DNA of 64,000 bases from Tsukamurella spumae. Lineage in GTDB: Bacteria > Actinomycetota > Actinomycetes > Mycobacteriales > Mycobacteriaceae. Location of the stretch: the NCBI RefSeq assembly GCF_012396015.1, contig NZ_JAAXOQ010000013.1:49489-113488 (forward strand). Direction: 5' to 3'. Position 1 is the first letter of the stretch, and each line of letters begins with the position of its first letter. The translations under genes and the position numbers were made by a program. A model generated the notes under the pieces. The model did not search any database and was not told the origin of the DNA. It worked only from the letters and a program-made list of their open reading frames with translations. Shown one piece after another: positions 1 to 10,701 of the stretch.

Positions 1-2
1 AC

Positions 3-278
3 CGACTCACCGCGGTCCTGGCACCGTCGAGCCTGGTGGCGCCCCTGCGCCGGCTGACGGGGCCGAACGTCCGCGTGATGGGGGTCCGGGACGCGAAGGG
101 CCTCGAGTTCGACCACGTGATCGTGGTGGAGCCGGGGCTGATCGTGGGCGAGCCCGCCGATATCGAGTTCGACCGCGGGCTGCGGGATCTGTACGTGGCA
201 CTGACACGAGCGACCCAGACGCTGACCGTGGTCACGTCCGGGTCGCTGCCGCGCGTGCTGCGCGCTCTGGAGGACTGA
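3..278 (+). CDS. UvrD/HelD-type helicase, C-terminal fragment
   Basis: The window cuts this gene at its 5' end; the frame is open from base 3 to the TGA at 276-278. The remaining ~91 residues contain the last superfamily-1 helicase motifs: a DAKGLEFDHVIVVEP segment (motif V-like) and LRDLYVALTRATQTL (motif VI), which place it in the UvrD/PcrA/HelD group. The spacing and the short tail after motif VI fit the actinobacterial HelD/HelR class, which displaces RNA polymerase from nucleic acid and can protect it from rifampicin. That assignment is by resemblance only, because the diagnostic N-terminal arm lies outside the window. A UvrD-like DNA-repair helicase is the alternative. Confidence 0.75.
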   Translation, partial: RLTAVLAPSSLVAPLRRLTGPNVRVMGVRDAKGLEFDHVIVVEPGLIVGEPADIEFDRGLRDLYVALTRATQTLTVVTSGSLPRVLRALED

Positions 279-293
279 ACCCCCAGCGGGTTG

Positions 294-737
294 TTACGTG
301 GTGTGGACGATGAGGATGTCCACGGAGGTCTTGCGGGCGGCGTCCGAGGGCACCGAGCCCAGCAGACGCCCGGTGAGGGAGTTCATGCCCTTGTTGCCCA
401 CGACCAGCAGGGCCGGCTCGGGCAGGGACTTCACCAGGTCGAGCAGCGCGTCGACCGGCTGGCCCTTGATGGCCCGCTTCTCGACGTTCTCGGCGCCGGC
501 CTTGAGCGCGCGCCCCTCGGCGGTGCGCAGCATGTCGTTGACGGGGTTCGCACCCTGCAGCTGGTACGCGTCGGCACCCAGGGCGTCGGCGGCGGCCGGG
601 TCGACCCCCTCGCTCGGCAGGAATGCGCAGGCGATCACCAGCTTCGCGCCGGCGGACAGCGCAGCGGCGCGCTCCACCGCGCGCAGCGACGACTCCGAAC
701 CGTCGGTACCGACGACGATCGTGCTGTAGCCACTCAT
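294..737 (-). CDS. universal stress protein
   Basis: A single-domain universal stress protein of 147 residues, the usual length. It opens with the beta-1 strand YSTIVVGTDGSESS and carries the C-terminal ATP-binding signature VVGNKGMNSLTGRLLGSVP, matching G-x2-G-x9-G-[ST], so it is probably of the ATP-binding UspA class found in mycobacteria. These cytoplasmic proteins help cells survive stress and dormancy. I chose the ATG at 737 because GAGGAG lies just upstream; a longer in-frame extension to 812 lacks family similarity and a ribosome site. It is convergent with the helicase and stands alone upstream of uvrB. Confidence 0.9.
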   Translation of the reverse strand: MSGYSTIVVGTDGSESSLRAVERAAALSAGAKLVIACAFLPSEGVDPAAADALGADAYQLQGANPVNDMLRTAEGRALKAGAENVEKRAIKGQPVDALLDLVKSLPEPALLVVGNKGMNSLTGRLLGSVPSDAARKTSVDILIVHTT

Positions 738-891
738 CGAGTCTCCTCTTTCTCTAGATTGCTCTAGCGGACATCCGCCAGGTTGGAATGTCCTGGCATA
801 CTTCTCCGACACAATAGCCCCATCCGGCCCGGGAACAGGCAGTTTGCGGCAGGGAACACATCGAAGCGACCGATGTAACCGGATTCGCAGG

Positions 892-3054
<2,163 letters not shown>

Positions 3055-3120
3055 GCTTCAAGCGTAGGCCGAGCCACTGACAACTTCGCCGCGAGCCGTG
3101 CGCCCGTCCGTCACGGCCGC

Positions 3121-4161
3121 TCAGTCACGACGGGCGACGATCACATCCCTCGTGATCACCCGGTCCACCCGGTGCCGCAGGTCGTCGTACCCGGGCCCCT
3201 CCAGCACCGTCAGGCCCGCGGACGCCAGCAGCTCGACCACCCGGTCCCGCGGCGCGACCCGGGTGTTCCAGGCCAGGCCCATCGCGCCGCCCGTCCGCAG
3301 CCGGCTCGCCCACCCCGGCAGCGCGGCTTCCAGCAGTTCGAGCGGGTTCCGCACGAGACCACGGGGCCCGCGACTGCCGTGCTGCACGCCGTACGGAAGG
3401 TCGCCGATCACCACGTCGACGGTGCCCGGCTTCACCAGTTGGGAGGTCAGCAGCGTATCGGCCGCGTAGAAGGTCAGGTGCTGCTTGTGCCCGGCCAGGT
3501 AGTCGGCCTTGTCGGCCGCGAAGTCCACCTCGTACTTCTTGGCGATCACCGACTTCTCGCGGCGCACCGGGGTGGTCGAGGCGGCGTGCTTGAACCGGTG
3601 GTCCTTGAGCCAGGTGGTGAAGAACGAGGTGTAGAGCTCGAAGTCCTTGGTGTCGATGTCCACGCCGGTCACCGGCAGCCCGTACATCACGGCCTGGCTC
3701 AGCGTGGTGCCGCGGCCGCACACGGGGTCGAGGACGTGCAGCGACCCGTCGAGCACCGCTTCGGGCCTGGAGGTCGACGCCGCGGTCACGTTGAGTACGA
3801 GCCGCGTGAACTGCTCGTTGGTCTTGCCCTGGTACTTGAGGATGGTCAGTAGGTCCGACGGATACCTGTCGGGCGAGGGCACTGCGACCGGGCGCAGCCG
3901 GTCCCCGTCGACCTCGAACAGGGCGTAGAACGCCGAGGTCAGCCCGAGGAAGCCCCGGTCCTGTTCAGTCAGCTCGTCGGCCTCGAAGGCGAGGTACTCG
4001 ACCCCTGCCAGGGTCTCGGTGTCGACCGTGCCGATCCGCCCCGCCAGCGCGGCGCGACTGAGAACGGTCAGCTCGGCGCGCACCATGGCGGCCGCCGCCT
4101 CGGCGTAGACGCGGTTGGCGGCGGGGGCGGGGAGAAGGGCGTAGCGAGGCACGGCGGGCAT
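3121..4161 (-). CDS. TRM11-like SAM-dependent methyltransferase
   Basis: A 346-residue protein with a Rossmann methyltransferase core in its second half. The SAM-binding motif is around LDPVCGRGTTLSQAVMYG (about residues 145-162) and the catalytic D-L-P-Y motif of amino-methyltransferases is in IGDLPYGVQHGS. This layout, an N-terminal extension followed by an RFM/N6-N2-type methylase core, fits the bacterial TRM11-like family, whose archaeal and eukaryotic relatives methylate guanosine in tRNA. The substrate here is not proven. Its ATG lies 14 bp from the divergent DUF402 gene, so the two genes must share a very compact promoter, possibly with leaderless transcripts. Confidence 0.8.
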   Translation of the reverse strand: MPAVPRYALLPAPAANRVYAEAAAAMVRAELTVLSRAALAGRIGTVDTETLAGVEYLAFEADELTEQDRGFLGLTSAFYALFEVDGDRLRPVAVPSPDRYPSDLLTILKYQGKTNEQFTRLVLNVTAASTSRPEAVLDGSLHVLDPVCGRGTTLSQAVMYGLPVTGVDIDTKDFELYTSFFTTWLKDHRFKHAASTTPVRREKSVIAKKYEVDFAADKADYLAGHKQHLTFYAADTLLTSQLVKPGTVDVVIGDLPYGVQHGSRGPRGLVRNPLELLEAALPGWASRLRTGGAMGLAWNTRVAPRDRVVELLASAGLTVLEGPGYDDLRHRVDRVITRDVIVARRD

Positions 4162-4175
4162 CGTATCGTGGGACC

Positions 4176-4985
4176 ATGCAGGCGGAAGAAACGTTCGAGA
4201 TCAGCGTCGACGGTGCCGCCGCGATCGGCACCCTCGGGTCCGGTTGGCTGGATCTGACGGTGCTCGACGCCGCGGAGGACGCGGTACCCGCACTACTCGA
4301 CGCCGCGCGGGAACGGGCCGCGGGCCAGGACGGGATCCTGGTGCGCACGCACGACGATGCGCTCGCGGCGCTGCTGCGGCGCGCCGGATTCCGGCCGACC
4401 GGCGCCGTCGCCGGCAGGCCGCGGGGCCGGACCGAGGTCACGCTGGTGCTCCGCCTCGCCGCCGATCCCGCGGTGGACGACGGCGCGATCCATCCGCCCA
4501 AGCGGGAGGTGCTGGACCCGCCGGCGATGACCAACACCGACCCGAAGGGGTTCGTGCGCGAGGTCGAGGAGTTCCGAGAGACGACCTTCGGGCTGTACAT
4601 GTTCCGTCGCTCCGACCACCCGAAGTTCGACGCGCTGGAGTCCTGGCTGCTCCCGGCGTTCGACCTGCGGGCCAACATCTTCCACTTCACCCCCGGCAAC
4701 GAGCGGGACCAGCGGGTCTACCTCGACGTGGCACGGGTGTGGCGCGACGGGAACCTGTGGCACACCGAGGACTGGTACCTCGACCTGGTCGAGCACCCCG
4801 GCCGCCCGATCGAGCTGATCGATGTCGACGAGCTGGTGGCCGCGACCTCCGCCGACCTGCTGAGCCACCAGGACGCGGAACGCGCGATCCTCGCCGCGAC
4901 CCGCGCCGTGGCCGGGGTCACGGCGCACGGGCACGACGTGGATGCGTGGCTGGCCGCGGAGGGCGCGCCGATCAGGTGGCGCTGA
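4176..4985 (+). CDS. DUF402 family protein with GNAT-like N-terminal part
   Basis: A 269-residue protein. The C-terminal two thirds (about 95-260) match the DUF402 pattern: YLDVARVWRDG, then WYLDLVEHPG and LIDVDELVAA, the beta-barrel core whose characterised members (FomD-like) hydrolyse nucleotidyl phosphonates or nucleoside diphosphates. The first ~90 residues look like the end of an acetyltransferase fold (AALLRRAGFRPTG), but no acetyl-CoA loop is obvious, so I treat this as a resemblance only. The 3' end overlaps the convergent TetR gene by 14 bp. Enzymatic function is inferred from family, not from a clear active site. Confidence 0.75.
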   Translation: MQAEETFEISVDGAAAIGTLGSGWLDLTVLDAAEDAVPALLDAARERAAGQDGILVRTHDDALAALLRRAGFRPTGAVAGRPRGRTEVTLVLRLAADPAVDDGAIHPPKREVLDPPAMTNTDPKGFVREVEEFRETTFGLYMFRRSDHPKFDALESWLLPAFDLRANIFHFTPGNERDQRVYLDVARVWRDGNLWHTEDWYLDLVEHPGRPIELIDVDELVAATSADLLSHQDAERAILAATRAVAGVTAHGHDVDAWLAAEGAPIRWR

Positions 4986-5730
4986 GACCGGGAATCCTGG
5001 CTTCGAGGCCGTCGAGCAGTACCTGCAGGCCCAGCTCGAAGCCGGCGTCGGGATCGCCGGGCGCGCTGTAGTACTCACCCACGGCGGTGCCCACGCGCGC
5101 CGCGAGGGGGAACCCGCCGGGCGGCATGACGGCGGCCAGCTCCGGCCCGACGACCCCCCACCACTGCGCGTCCGTCAGCGGCCGCGAGGCCGCGCCGCGC
5201 GCCCCGGCACTCCGCGCCGCGCCCGCGGCGAAGCTCTCCAGCAGCACGAGCAGCCAGTCGCGCTCGATGTCTCCGATCGGCAGATCCTCCAGGAGCGCGA
5301 GTTGCGCCTCGTACTGCGCGATCCGCCCCGGGCCGAGCACGTCACGCCACGACGGGGCGTCGAGCAGCCAGGTGTGCACGAGGTACTCGTCGCGGCGCGC
5401 CCGCACGGCGGCGGCGAGCGACTCCCGCAGTGTCGTGAGGCGCCGGACCGCGGGCTGCTCCTGCGCGACCGCATCGACCATGAGCGCCACCAGCACGTCA
5501 CGGGTCGGGACGTAGGTGTACACGCTCATCGGTCCGACGCCGAGGCGCGCGCTCAGGGCACGCATGGTGACGGCGGCCAGCCCCTCCGCGTCGGCGAGCC
5601 CGATCGCGGATCGCACCACCTCGTCGACGGTGAGCCGCTGTTTGGGCCCCTTGCGGGCCCGGGCGGGCTCGCCGGTCTCCGACCGCCACAGCAGCCGGAC
5701 CAGCGCCCGGCCCTCGTCTTCGGGATTCAT
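4972..5730 (-). CDS. TetR family transcriptional regulator
   Basis: A 252-residue TetR repressor with a helix-turn-helix at about 30-75 (TVDEVVRSAIGLADAEGL then MRALSARLGVGPMSVYTYV) and a large all-alpha C-terminal domain of the tetracycline-repressor type, larger than in most TetRs. I start it at the ATG at 5730, preceded by AGAAAGAAGG; an in-frame ATG at 5757 would run through the operator. It is divergent from the SNF2 helicase gene across a region holding three GTAC-N3-GTAC repeats, so it most likely represses itself and the helicase/SWIM pair. The ligand is unknown. Confidence 0.88.
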   Translation of the reverse strand: MNPEDEGRALVRLLWRSETGEPARARKGPKQRLTVDEVVRSAIGLADAEGLAAVTMRALSARLGVGPMSVYTYVPTRDVLVALMVDAVAQEQPAVRRLTTLRESLAAAVRARRDEYLVHTWLLDAPSWRDVLGPGRIAQYEAQLALLEDLPIGDIERDWLLVLLESFAAGAARSAGARGAASRPLTDAQWWGVVGPELAAVMPPGGFPLAARVGTAVGEYYSAPGDPDAGFELGLQVLLDGLEARIPGLSAT

Positions 5731-5744
5731 CGCCTTCTTTCTCC

Positions 5745-5782
5745 GTACGATGTACACTGTTGACGTACTCCGTACAACGTAC
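5745..5782. promoter_or_regulatory. GTAC-repeat operator between tetR and SNF2 helicase
   Basis: Three overlapping or adjacent copies of GTAC-N3-GTAC lie at 5745-5755, 5765-5775 and 5772-5782. The array sits 14 bp upstream of the TetR start and 28 bp upstream of the proposed helicase start. This is the expected position for a TetR autoregulatory operator. A similar core occurs at 41186-41220 beside another TetR gene. Confidence 0.6.
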
Positions 5783-5810
5783 TCTATTCGACTCCTGTGA
5801 AGGACGCACC

Positions 5811-7508
5811 CTGAGCCTCGAAGTCACCTACCTCCCCGACCTGCACCAGTTCGCCCTCTGGTCCTCCCACGACCTCGACGATCCCGCGCGCGCAACGCTC
5901 CTCCCCCTCGTCGTCCCCGTCGACGGCGCCCTCGCCGCCCGGGACGTCCGCTGCGACCTCGTCGACGTGACCGCCCTGCCGGGCGGGGCGGGGTCGGCGT
6001 CGCAGGCCGCGTGGTCCGCGTGGTGCCGGGGCGAGGAGGCGCCGCTGCCGATCGCGGCGCACGCGGAGCCGGATCCGACGGGCACGGCGATCACGTCCGC
6101 GACCTACGCGACGGCCGCGTTCGCGGACACCGTCGCGACCGCCGTGACACTCGACGGCGTCCTCGACGCGAAACCGCGCCCCTACCAGGCCGCGGGCGTG
6201 GCCTGGCTGCTCCGCACCCTGCACGATCAGGGCGGCGCGCTCCTCGCCGACGAGATGGGCCTCGGCAAGACTCTGCAGGCGATCGCCGCGCTCACCCGGC
6301 TCGGACCTGGCCCGCACCTCGTCGTCTGCCCCACGAGCCTGGCGACCAACTGGCGGCGGGAGATCGCGCGGTTCGCGCCGGCGCTCCTCGGCGAGGTCAC
6401 GATCGTCTCCTACGCCCGGCTCCGCCTGTCGGCGCCCGAACTCGCGGCGACGCGGTGGACGGCGGTCGTGTTCGACGAGGCGCACACCCTGAAGAATCCG
6501 CGGACACAGGTCTCCCGTGCGGCTCGCGACCTGAACGCCGAGTTCCGAATCGCACTGACCGGTACCCCGATCGAGAACTCGCTGGACGACCTCTGGGCGA
6601 TTCTGCGTGTGGTCGCTCCGCGGATATTTCCGGTGAAGGCTGTGTTCCGTCGCCGGTTCACGCGCGCCGTCGAGTCCGGGGACGACGGTGCACTGCGCCG
6701 CCTGCGCGCCGCTGTCGCGCCGGTCATGCTGGCCCGCACCAAGGAACGGGCGGCCGGGGCGCTCCCACCGAAGATCGACAACCCGATCCTCTGCGACCTC
6801 AGCGACGAACAGGCCCGCCGCTACGACGCATGTCTCGTCCGTGCCGCGGACGACGGATTCGGCAGCGGGCTCGAGCGCCACGGACGCCTGCTCGCGGTGC
6901 TGACGACGCTCAAGCAGATCTGCAACCACCCCGACCTGGTCGACGGTGCGGCACGATCCCTCAAGTCCGGCCGCTCCGGCAAGCTCGACGTGGCGATGGA
7001 CCTCCTCGAGGCGAACGTCGCCGCGCACCGTCCGACCCTGGTGTTCACGCAGTACCGCGAGACGGGCGAGCTGCTGGCCCGGGCCGCATCGTCGCTGCTC
7101 GGCGAGCCCGTGCCGTTCTTCCACGGCGGCCTCTCCCCCGCCGAGCGCACCGCGATCGCCGACGGCTTCCAGTCCGGGACGGGCCCGGCGATCCTCGTCA
7201 TGAGCGTCAAGGCGGGCGGGACCGGCCTGACCCTCACCCGCGCCAGTGAGGTGCTCCACTACGACCGATGGTGGAACCCCGCCGTCGAGGCGCAGGCGAC
7301 GGACCGCGCCCACCGCATCGGCCAGGACCGCCCCGTCACGGTCACCACGCTGACCACCGCCACCACGCTCGAGGAGCACATCGACGAGATGCACCGCCGC
7401 AAGGCGCTGCTCGGCGTGCACGCCGACGACGGCCCGATCGTCTCCGAACTCGCCGCGCTCGACGATGAGCGCCTACTGGACGTCCTGCGTCGGAACCGGG
7501 AGAACTGA
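5811..7508 (+). CDS. SNF2-family DEAD/DEAH-box helicase
   Basis: An Swi2/Snf2 superfamily-2 ATPase, the class that translocates on double-stranded DNA to remodel or displace bound proteins. It shows motif I DEMGLGKTLQA, motif II FDEAHTLKNP, motif III LTGTPIENS, and the C-terminal lobe with VFTQYRE, SVKAGGTGLTLT and DRAHRIGQ. Length is about 566 residues. The start is unusual: a good ribosome site (GAAGGA at about 5799-5804) precedes a CTG at 5811 with a 6-nt gap. The only upstream alternative is a TTG at 5760 inside the operator with no ribosome site. A SWIM-finger protein gene follows after 1 nt, a common partner arrangement. Confidence 0.9.
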   Translation: MSLEVTYLPDLHQFALWSSHDLDDPARATLLPLVVPVDGALAARDVRCDLVDVTALPGGAGSASQAAWSAWCRGEEAPLPIAAHAEPDPTGTAITSATYATAAFADTVATAVTLDGVLDAKPRPYQAAGVAWLLRTLHDQGGALLADEMGLGKTLQAIAALTRLGPGPHLVVCPTSLATNWRREIARFAPALLGEVTIVSYARLRLSAPELAATRWTAVVFDEAHTLKNPRTQVSRAARDLNAEFRIALTGTPIENSLDDLWAILRVVAPRIFPVKAVFRRRFTRAVESGDDGALRRLRAAVAPVMLARTKERAAGALPPKIDNPILCDLSDEQARRYDACLVRAADDGFGSGLERHGRLLAVLTTLKQICNHPDLVDGAARSLKSGRSGKLDVAMDLLEANVAAHRPTLVFTQYRETGELLARAASSLLGEPVPFFHGGLSPAERTAIADGFQSGTGPAILVMSVKAGGTGLTLTRASEVLHYDRWWNPAVEAQATDRAHRIGQDRPVTVTTLTTATTLEEHIDEMHRRKALLGVHADDGPIVSELAALDDERLLDVLRRNREN

Positions 7509-7509
7509 C

Positions 7510-8067
7510 ATGGCCGTGAACCCGTTCGGATTCACCACCTGGGGCGCGGATCTCGTGCGCATCGCCGAACCGATCTCGGCGCGGACCTCCAATACGCACG
7601 CGCCGCGGGCCCGAATGATCGCCCGCAACGGCGGCGTGACGCTCGAGGTCGACGGTGGCCGCGTCAGCGCGCTCGTGCACAGCGGCGCGAGCGCGTCGGT
7701 GGCCCACCTCGAATTCGCGCCGATGGCGCCCGCCGCCGCCCAGGCACTGCGCGAGGCGCTCGGCTCCCGCTCGGAGCCCGACGATGCCGCCCACGCCGCC
7801 CTGGTGGCACTGGGCCATCGTCCGGCGCCGGTCCTCGATGCCGCCGACTGCTCGTGCAAGGCCCGGTCGACGATGTGCCTACACGTCCTCGCGGCGGTGT
7901 ACGCCCTCGCGACGCTCGTCGATCACGAGCCCGTCACCGCACTGACGCTCCAGAGGTCCGGTGCCGCCGCGACCACGGAGGAATCCACCGACGGCCGGCC
8001 CGTTCCGCGCTGGACACCGTTGGCGGCGCTGCACTCCAGGGACTACTTCGCGGTGGCCGCCCCGTAG
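7510..8067 (+). CDS. SWIM zinc-finger protein
   Basis: A 185-residue protein with a SWIM zinc finger: C114-x-C116, then C123-x-H125 in CSCKARSTMCLHVLAA, following the CxC...CxH rule. SWIM domains bind DNA or proteins and are often encoded next to Snf2-type helicases in bacteria, as here, where the ATG is 1 nt after the helicase stop. The first ~100 residues form a beta-rich domain (NGGVTLEVDGGRVSALVHSG) typical of such partners. It probably works as an accessory factor of the helicase. No catalytic motif is visible. Confidence 0.85.
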   Translation: MAVNPFGFTTWGADLVRIAEPISARTSNTHAPRARMIARNGGVTLEVDGGRVSALVHSGASASVAHLEFAPMAPAAAQALREALGSRSEPDDAAHAALVALGHRPAPVLDAADCSCKARSTMCLHVLAAVYALATLVDHEPVTALTLQRSGAAATTEESTDGRPVPRWTPLAALHSRDYFAVAAP

Positions 8068-8084
8068 CGACCGCGCGCCGCGGA

Positions 8085-9773
8085 CTACGAGAGGTCGCGG
8101 AAGGCCAGCACGAATCCGACGATCGCCATCACGGCGGCGACGACGTAGCCGATGACGGACCACCATCCGAGGTGGTAGTACGCGGTCACCGCGACGACGG
8201 CCATGCCGGCGAACACCAGAGCCATGCCGTACAACGGCGGCCGTGAGGCGTCGCGATACCGGTCGTAGAAGCGGCGCAACCACGACGGCTTCCCGCTGCC
8301 CGCATCGACCGGCACATTCGCGACGACCGGGAACTCGCCGGTGTAGCCCTCGCGGGCGCGGGCCTCCTCGATCACCCGGCCCCGCACCAGGTACCAGCCG
8401 CCGATCAGCATGGGAATGATGACGACCAGGCTGGCCACCGTCCACGTCCCGATCGGCCGGTCGAAGCCCATCAGCACCAGCACCGCGAACAGGAACGCGA
8501 GTGTGATGTACGCCGACCAGGGCGCCAGGGGCATTCGGAAGGCGGGCCTGGTCATGCGCCCGGCGTCGGCCTCACTCTTGAGCTTCATCTGGCACAGCAC
8601 GATGGTCGCCCAGGAGGATAGGATCCCCAGCGCCGAGACGTTGAGGACGATCTCGAAGGCCTGACCTGGGTTGAAGGCGTTGAGCACCACGCCGAACAAG
8701 CAGATCACCGCGGTCAGGAGAATGCCGCCGTAGGGCACGCCGTGCTTGGACATCACCCCCGTGAACTTCGGACCGCTGCCGTTCATCGCCATCGACCGCA
8801 GAATGCGGCCGGTCGAGTAGAGGCCCGCGTTGAGGCTCGAGAAGGCCGCTGTCAGCACCACGACGTTCATGAGATCGCCCGCACCGTCGAAACCGAGCTT
8901 CGAGAAGAAGGTGACGAACGGACTCTGCTTGCTGGAGTACTCCGTGTAGGGCAGCAGCAGCGCCAGGAGCACGATGGAACCGACGTAGAAGATCGCGATA
9001 CGGGCGATCACCGAGTTGATCGCGCGCGGCATGACCTTCTCGGGGTTCTCGGTCTCCCCGGCCGCGGTACCCACGAGTTCGACTGCGGCGTAAGCGAACA
9101 CCACGCCCGAGGTCACGACCACCAGGGGCAGTACGCCGGTCGGGAACCAGCCGCCGTGATGCGAGACCATGCCGAGTCCCGTGCTCGCGCCCTGGATCTC
9201 GTACCGGCCGGCGAGGAACACGGTGCCCACCACGAGGAAGGCGACCAGCGCGACGACCTTGATCAGCGCCGCCCAGAACTCCATCTCGCCGAACAGCTTG
9301 ACGGACACCAGGTTCACCGACAGGACGATGACCAGGGCGATCAGCGCGAGCAGCCACTGCGGGATCGGGTCGAAGGCCTTCCAGAAGTGGAAGTAGGTCG
9401 CGATCGCCGTCGTGTCGACGATCGCGGTCATCGCCCAGTTCAGGAAGTACATCCACCCGGCGACGAATGCCGCCTTCTCCCCGTAGAACTCGCGGGCGTA
9501 GGAGACGAAGGAGCCCGACGAGGGGCGGTGCAGCACCAACTCCCCCATGGCACGGAGGATGAGGAAGACGAAGACGCCGCACACCGCGTAGACGAGGAAC
9601 AGGCCGGGTCCGGCATCCCGGAGGCGGCCGCCGGCACCGAGGAACAGGCCGGTGCCGATCGCACCGCCGATCGCGATCATCTGCAACTGGCGCGGCTTGA
9701 TGCCCTTGTTGTATCCCTCGTCCTCGCGGGAGATAGCCGGCGGGGGCGCGGCACTGGATCGCGTCTCGGACAT
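8085..9773 (-). CDS. ansP: L-asparagine permease
   Basis: A 562-residue amino acid/polyamine/organocation transporter, APC superfamily, with about twelve transmembrane helices. The N-terminal signature [20 protein letters not shown] is the AAT-subfamily substrate-binding loop, and the stretch [18 protein letters not shown] is highly characteristic of AnsP. It should import asparagine by proton symport; in mycobacteria this supplies nitrogen and supports acid resistance. The C-terminal tail is about 70 residues longer than in E. coli AnsP and carries two more predicted membrane segments near its end. The ATG at 9773 follows GAGGTG. The gene appears monocistronic. Confidence 0.88.
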   Translation of the reverse strand: MSETRSSAAPPPAISREDEGYNKGIKPRQLQMIAIGGAIGTGLFLGAGGRLRDAGPGLFLVYAVCGVFVFLILRAMGELVLHRPSSGSFVSYAREFYGEKAAFVAGWMYFLNWAMTAIVDTTAIATYFHFWKAFDPIPQWLLALIALVIVLSVNLVSVKLFGEMEFWAALIKVVALVAFLVVGTVFLAGRYEIQGASTGLGMVSHHGGWFPTGVLPLVVVTSGVVFAYAAVELVGTAAGETENPEKVMPRAINSVIARIAIFYVGSIVLLALLLPYTEYSSKQSPFVTFFSKLGFDGAGDLMNVVVLTAAFSSLNAGLYSTGRILRSMAMNGSGPKFTGVMSKHGVPYGGILLTAVICLFGVVLNAFNPGQAFEIVLNVSALGILSSWATIVLCQMKLKSEADAGRMTRPAFRMPLAPWSAYITLAFLFAVLVLMGFDRPIGTWTVASLVVIIPMLIGGWYLVRGRVIEEARAREGYTGEFPVVANVPVDAGSGKPSWLRRFYDRYRDASRPPLYGMALVFAGMAVVAVTAYYHLGWWSVIGYVVAAVMAIVGFVLAFRDLS

Positions 9774-9822
9774 ACACACCTCGTCTGGTCGTAGTGGCTC
9801 GATCGGCCCCCGGTGTGTGAAC

Positions 9823-10692
9823 CTACGCCTCGATACGCACCCGCACAGCGCGACCGGGATCCGAGCCACGGAACAGGCCTTCCCCGACGGGGGCGAACCC
9901 GGCATCCGCGAGCCGGTCGGAGACCGCGTCCACGGCCACGCCGTCGGCGAGCACGACGACGGCGGCGGCACCGTCGGCCGTGACGGAGGCCGCGTCCGCG
10001 CCGAGGGTGACCCACAGCCGCCCGACCAGCCGCTCGTCGTAGGCGGGATCGTCGAGCAGCGGGGCCCCGTCGGCCGGACGGTGCGCGGCGACGTTCTCGG
10101 CGAAGGGGTCGATCCGGTCCGCCCAGAGGGCGCGTACCGCCGCGCGGGTCGCCTCCTCCGTCCCGGTGTTCTCGAGCCAGACGTCGGCGACGGCGCGGCG
10201 CTGCTCGTCGGTCGCCTGGGCGGCGATCCGCGCGCGGGCGTCGTCCTCGGCCATGCCGCGCGATCCGACGAGCCGGCGCACGCGCTCCTCCGCGTCGACC
10301 CACACGATGATCACGAGGTGGAACATCGGTGCCAGCTTGTTCTCGACCAGGAGCGGAATGTCCTGCACGATCACCGCATCCGGCCCGGCGGCCTCGATCA
10401 ACTCGGCCGACCGCGCGCCCACCAGCGGGTGGGTGATCGCGTTGAGCTTCGCGCGGGACTCGTCGTCCGAGAAGGCGATCGCCGCAAGGGCCGGGCGGTC
10501 GAGGCTGCCGTCGTCGGCGAGGATGCCCTCGCCGAACGCCTCGACGAGCGCGGCGAGCCCCGGTGTCCCTGGCTCCACCACCTCGCGGGCGATCTTGTCG
10601 CCGTCCACGATCACGGCGCCGAGGGCGGCGAGTTCCTTCGCCACCGTCGACTTGCCCGCACCGATGCCACCCGTGAGTCCGATCCGCAACAT
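9823..10692 (-). CDS. coaE: dephospho-CoA kinase
   Basis: Catalyses the last step of coenzyme A synthesis, phosphorylating the 3'-hydroxyl of the dephospho-CoA ribose with ATP. The P-loop GGIGAGKS lies at residues 8-15, the substrate lid has [14 protein letters not shown], and the core ends near residue 200. Length is 289, longer than the ~200-residue bare enzyme but much shorter than mycobacterial CoaE, which carries a full GrpB/UPF0157 domain. The last ~90 residues are an alanine/valine-rich tail without recognisable GrpB motifs. The gene sits 9 bp downstream of the AztD-like lipoprotein gene and could be co-transcribed with it. Confidence 0.93.
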   Translation of the reverse strand: MLRIGLTGGIGAGKSTVAKELAALGAVIVDGDKIAREVVEPGTPGLAALVEAFGEGILADDGSLDRPALAAIAFSDDESRAKLNAITHPLVGARSAELIEAAGPDAVIVQDIPLLVENKLAPMFHLVIIVWVDAEERVRRLVGSRGMAEDDARARIAAQATDEQRRAVADVWLENTGTEEATRAAVRALWADRIDPFAENVAAHRPADGAPLLDDPAYDERLVGRLWVTLGADAASVTADGAAAVVVLADGVAVDAVSDRLADAGFAPVGEGLFRGSDPGRAVRVRIEA

Positions 10693-10701
10693 GTGCCCAG
10701 A

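Noticed and set aside
769..793. Inverted repeat GGACAT / ATGTCC upstream of the universal stress protein gene
   Set aside because: Only six bp with a 13-bp gap and no match to the DosR consensus; could be chance in this sequence.
3055..3120. LexA/SOS box upstream of uvrB
   Set aside because: No TCGAAC-N4-GTTCGA-like sequence is seen in the gap.
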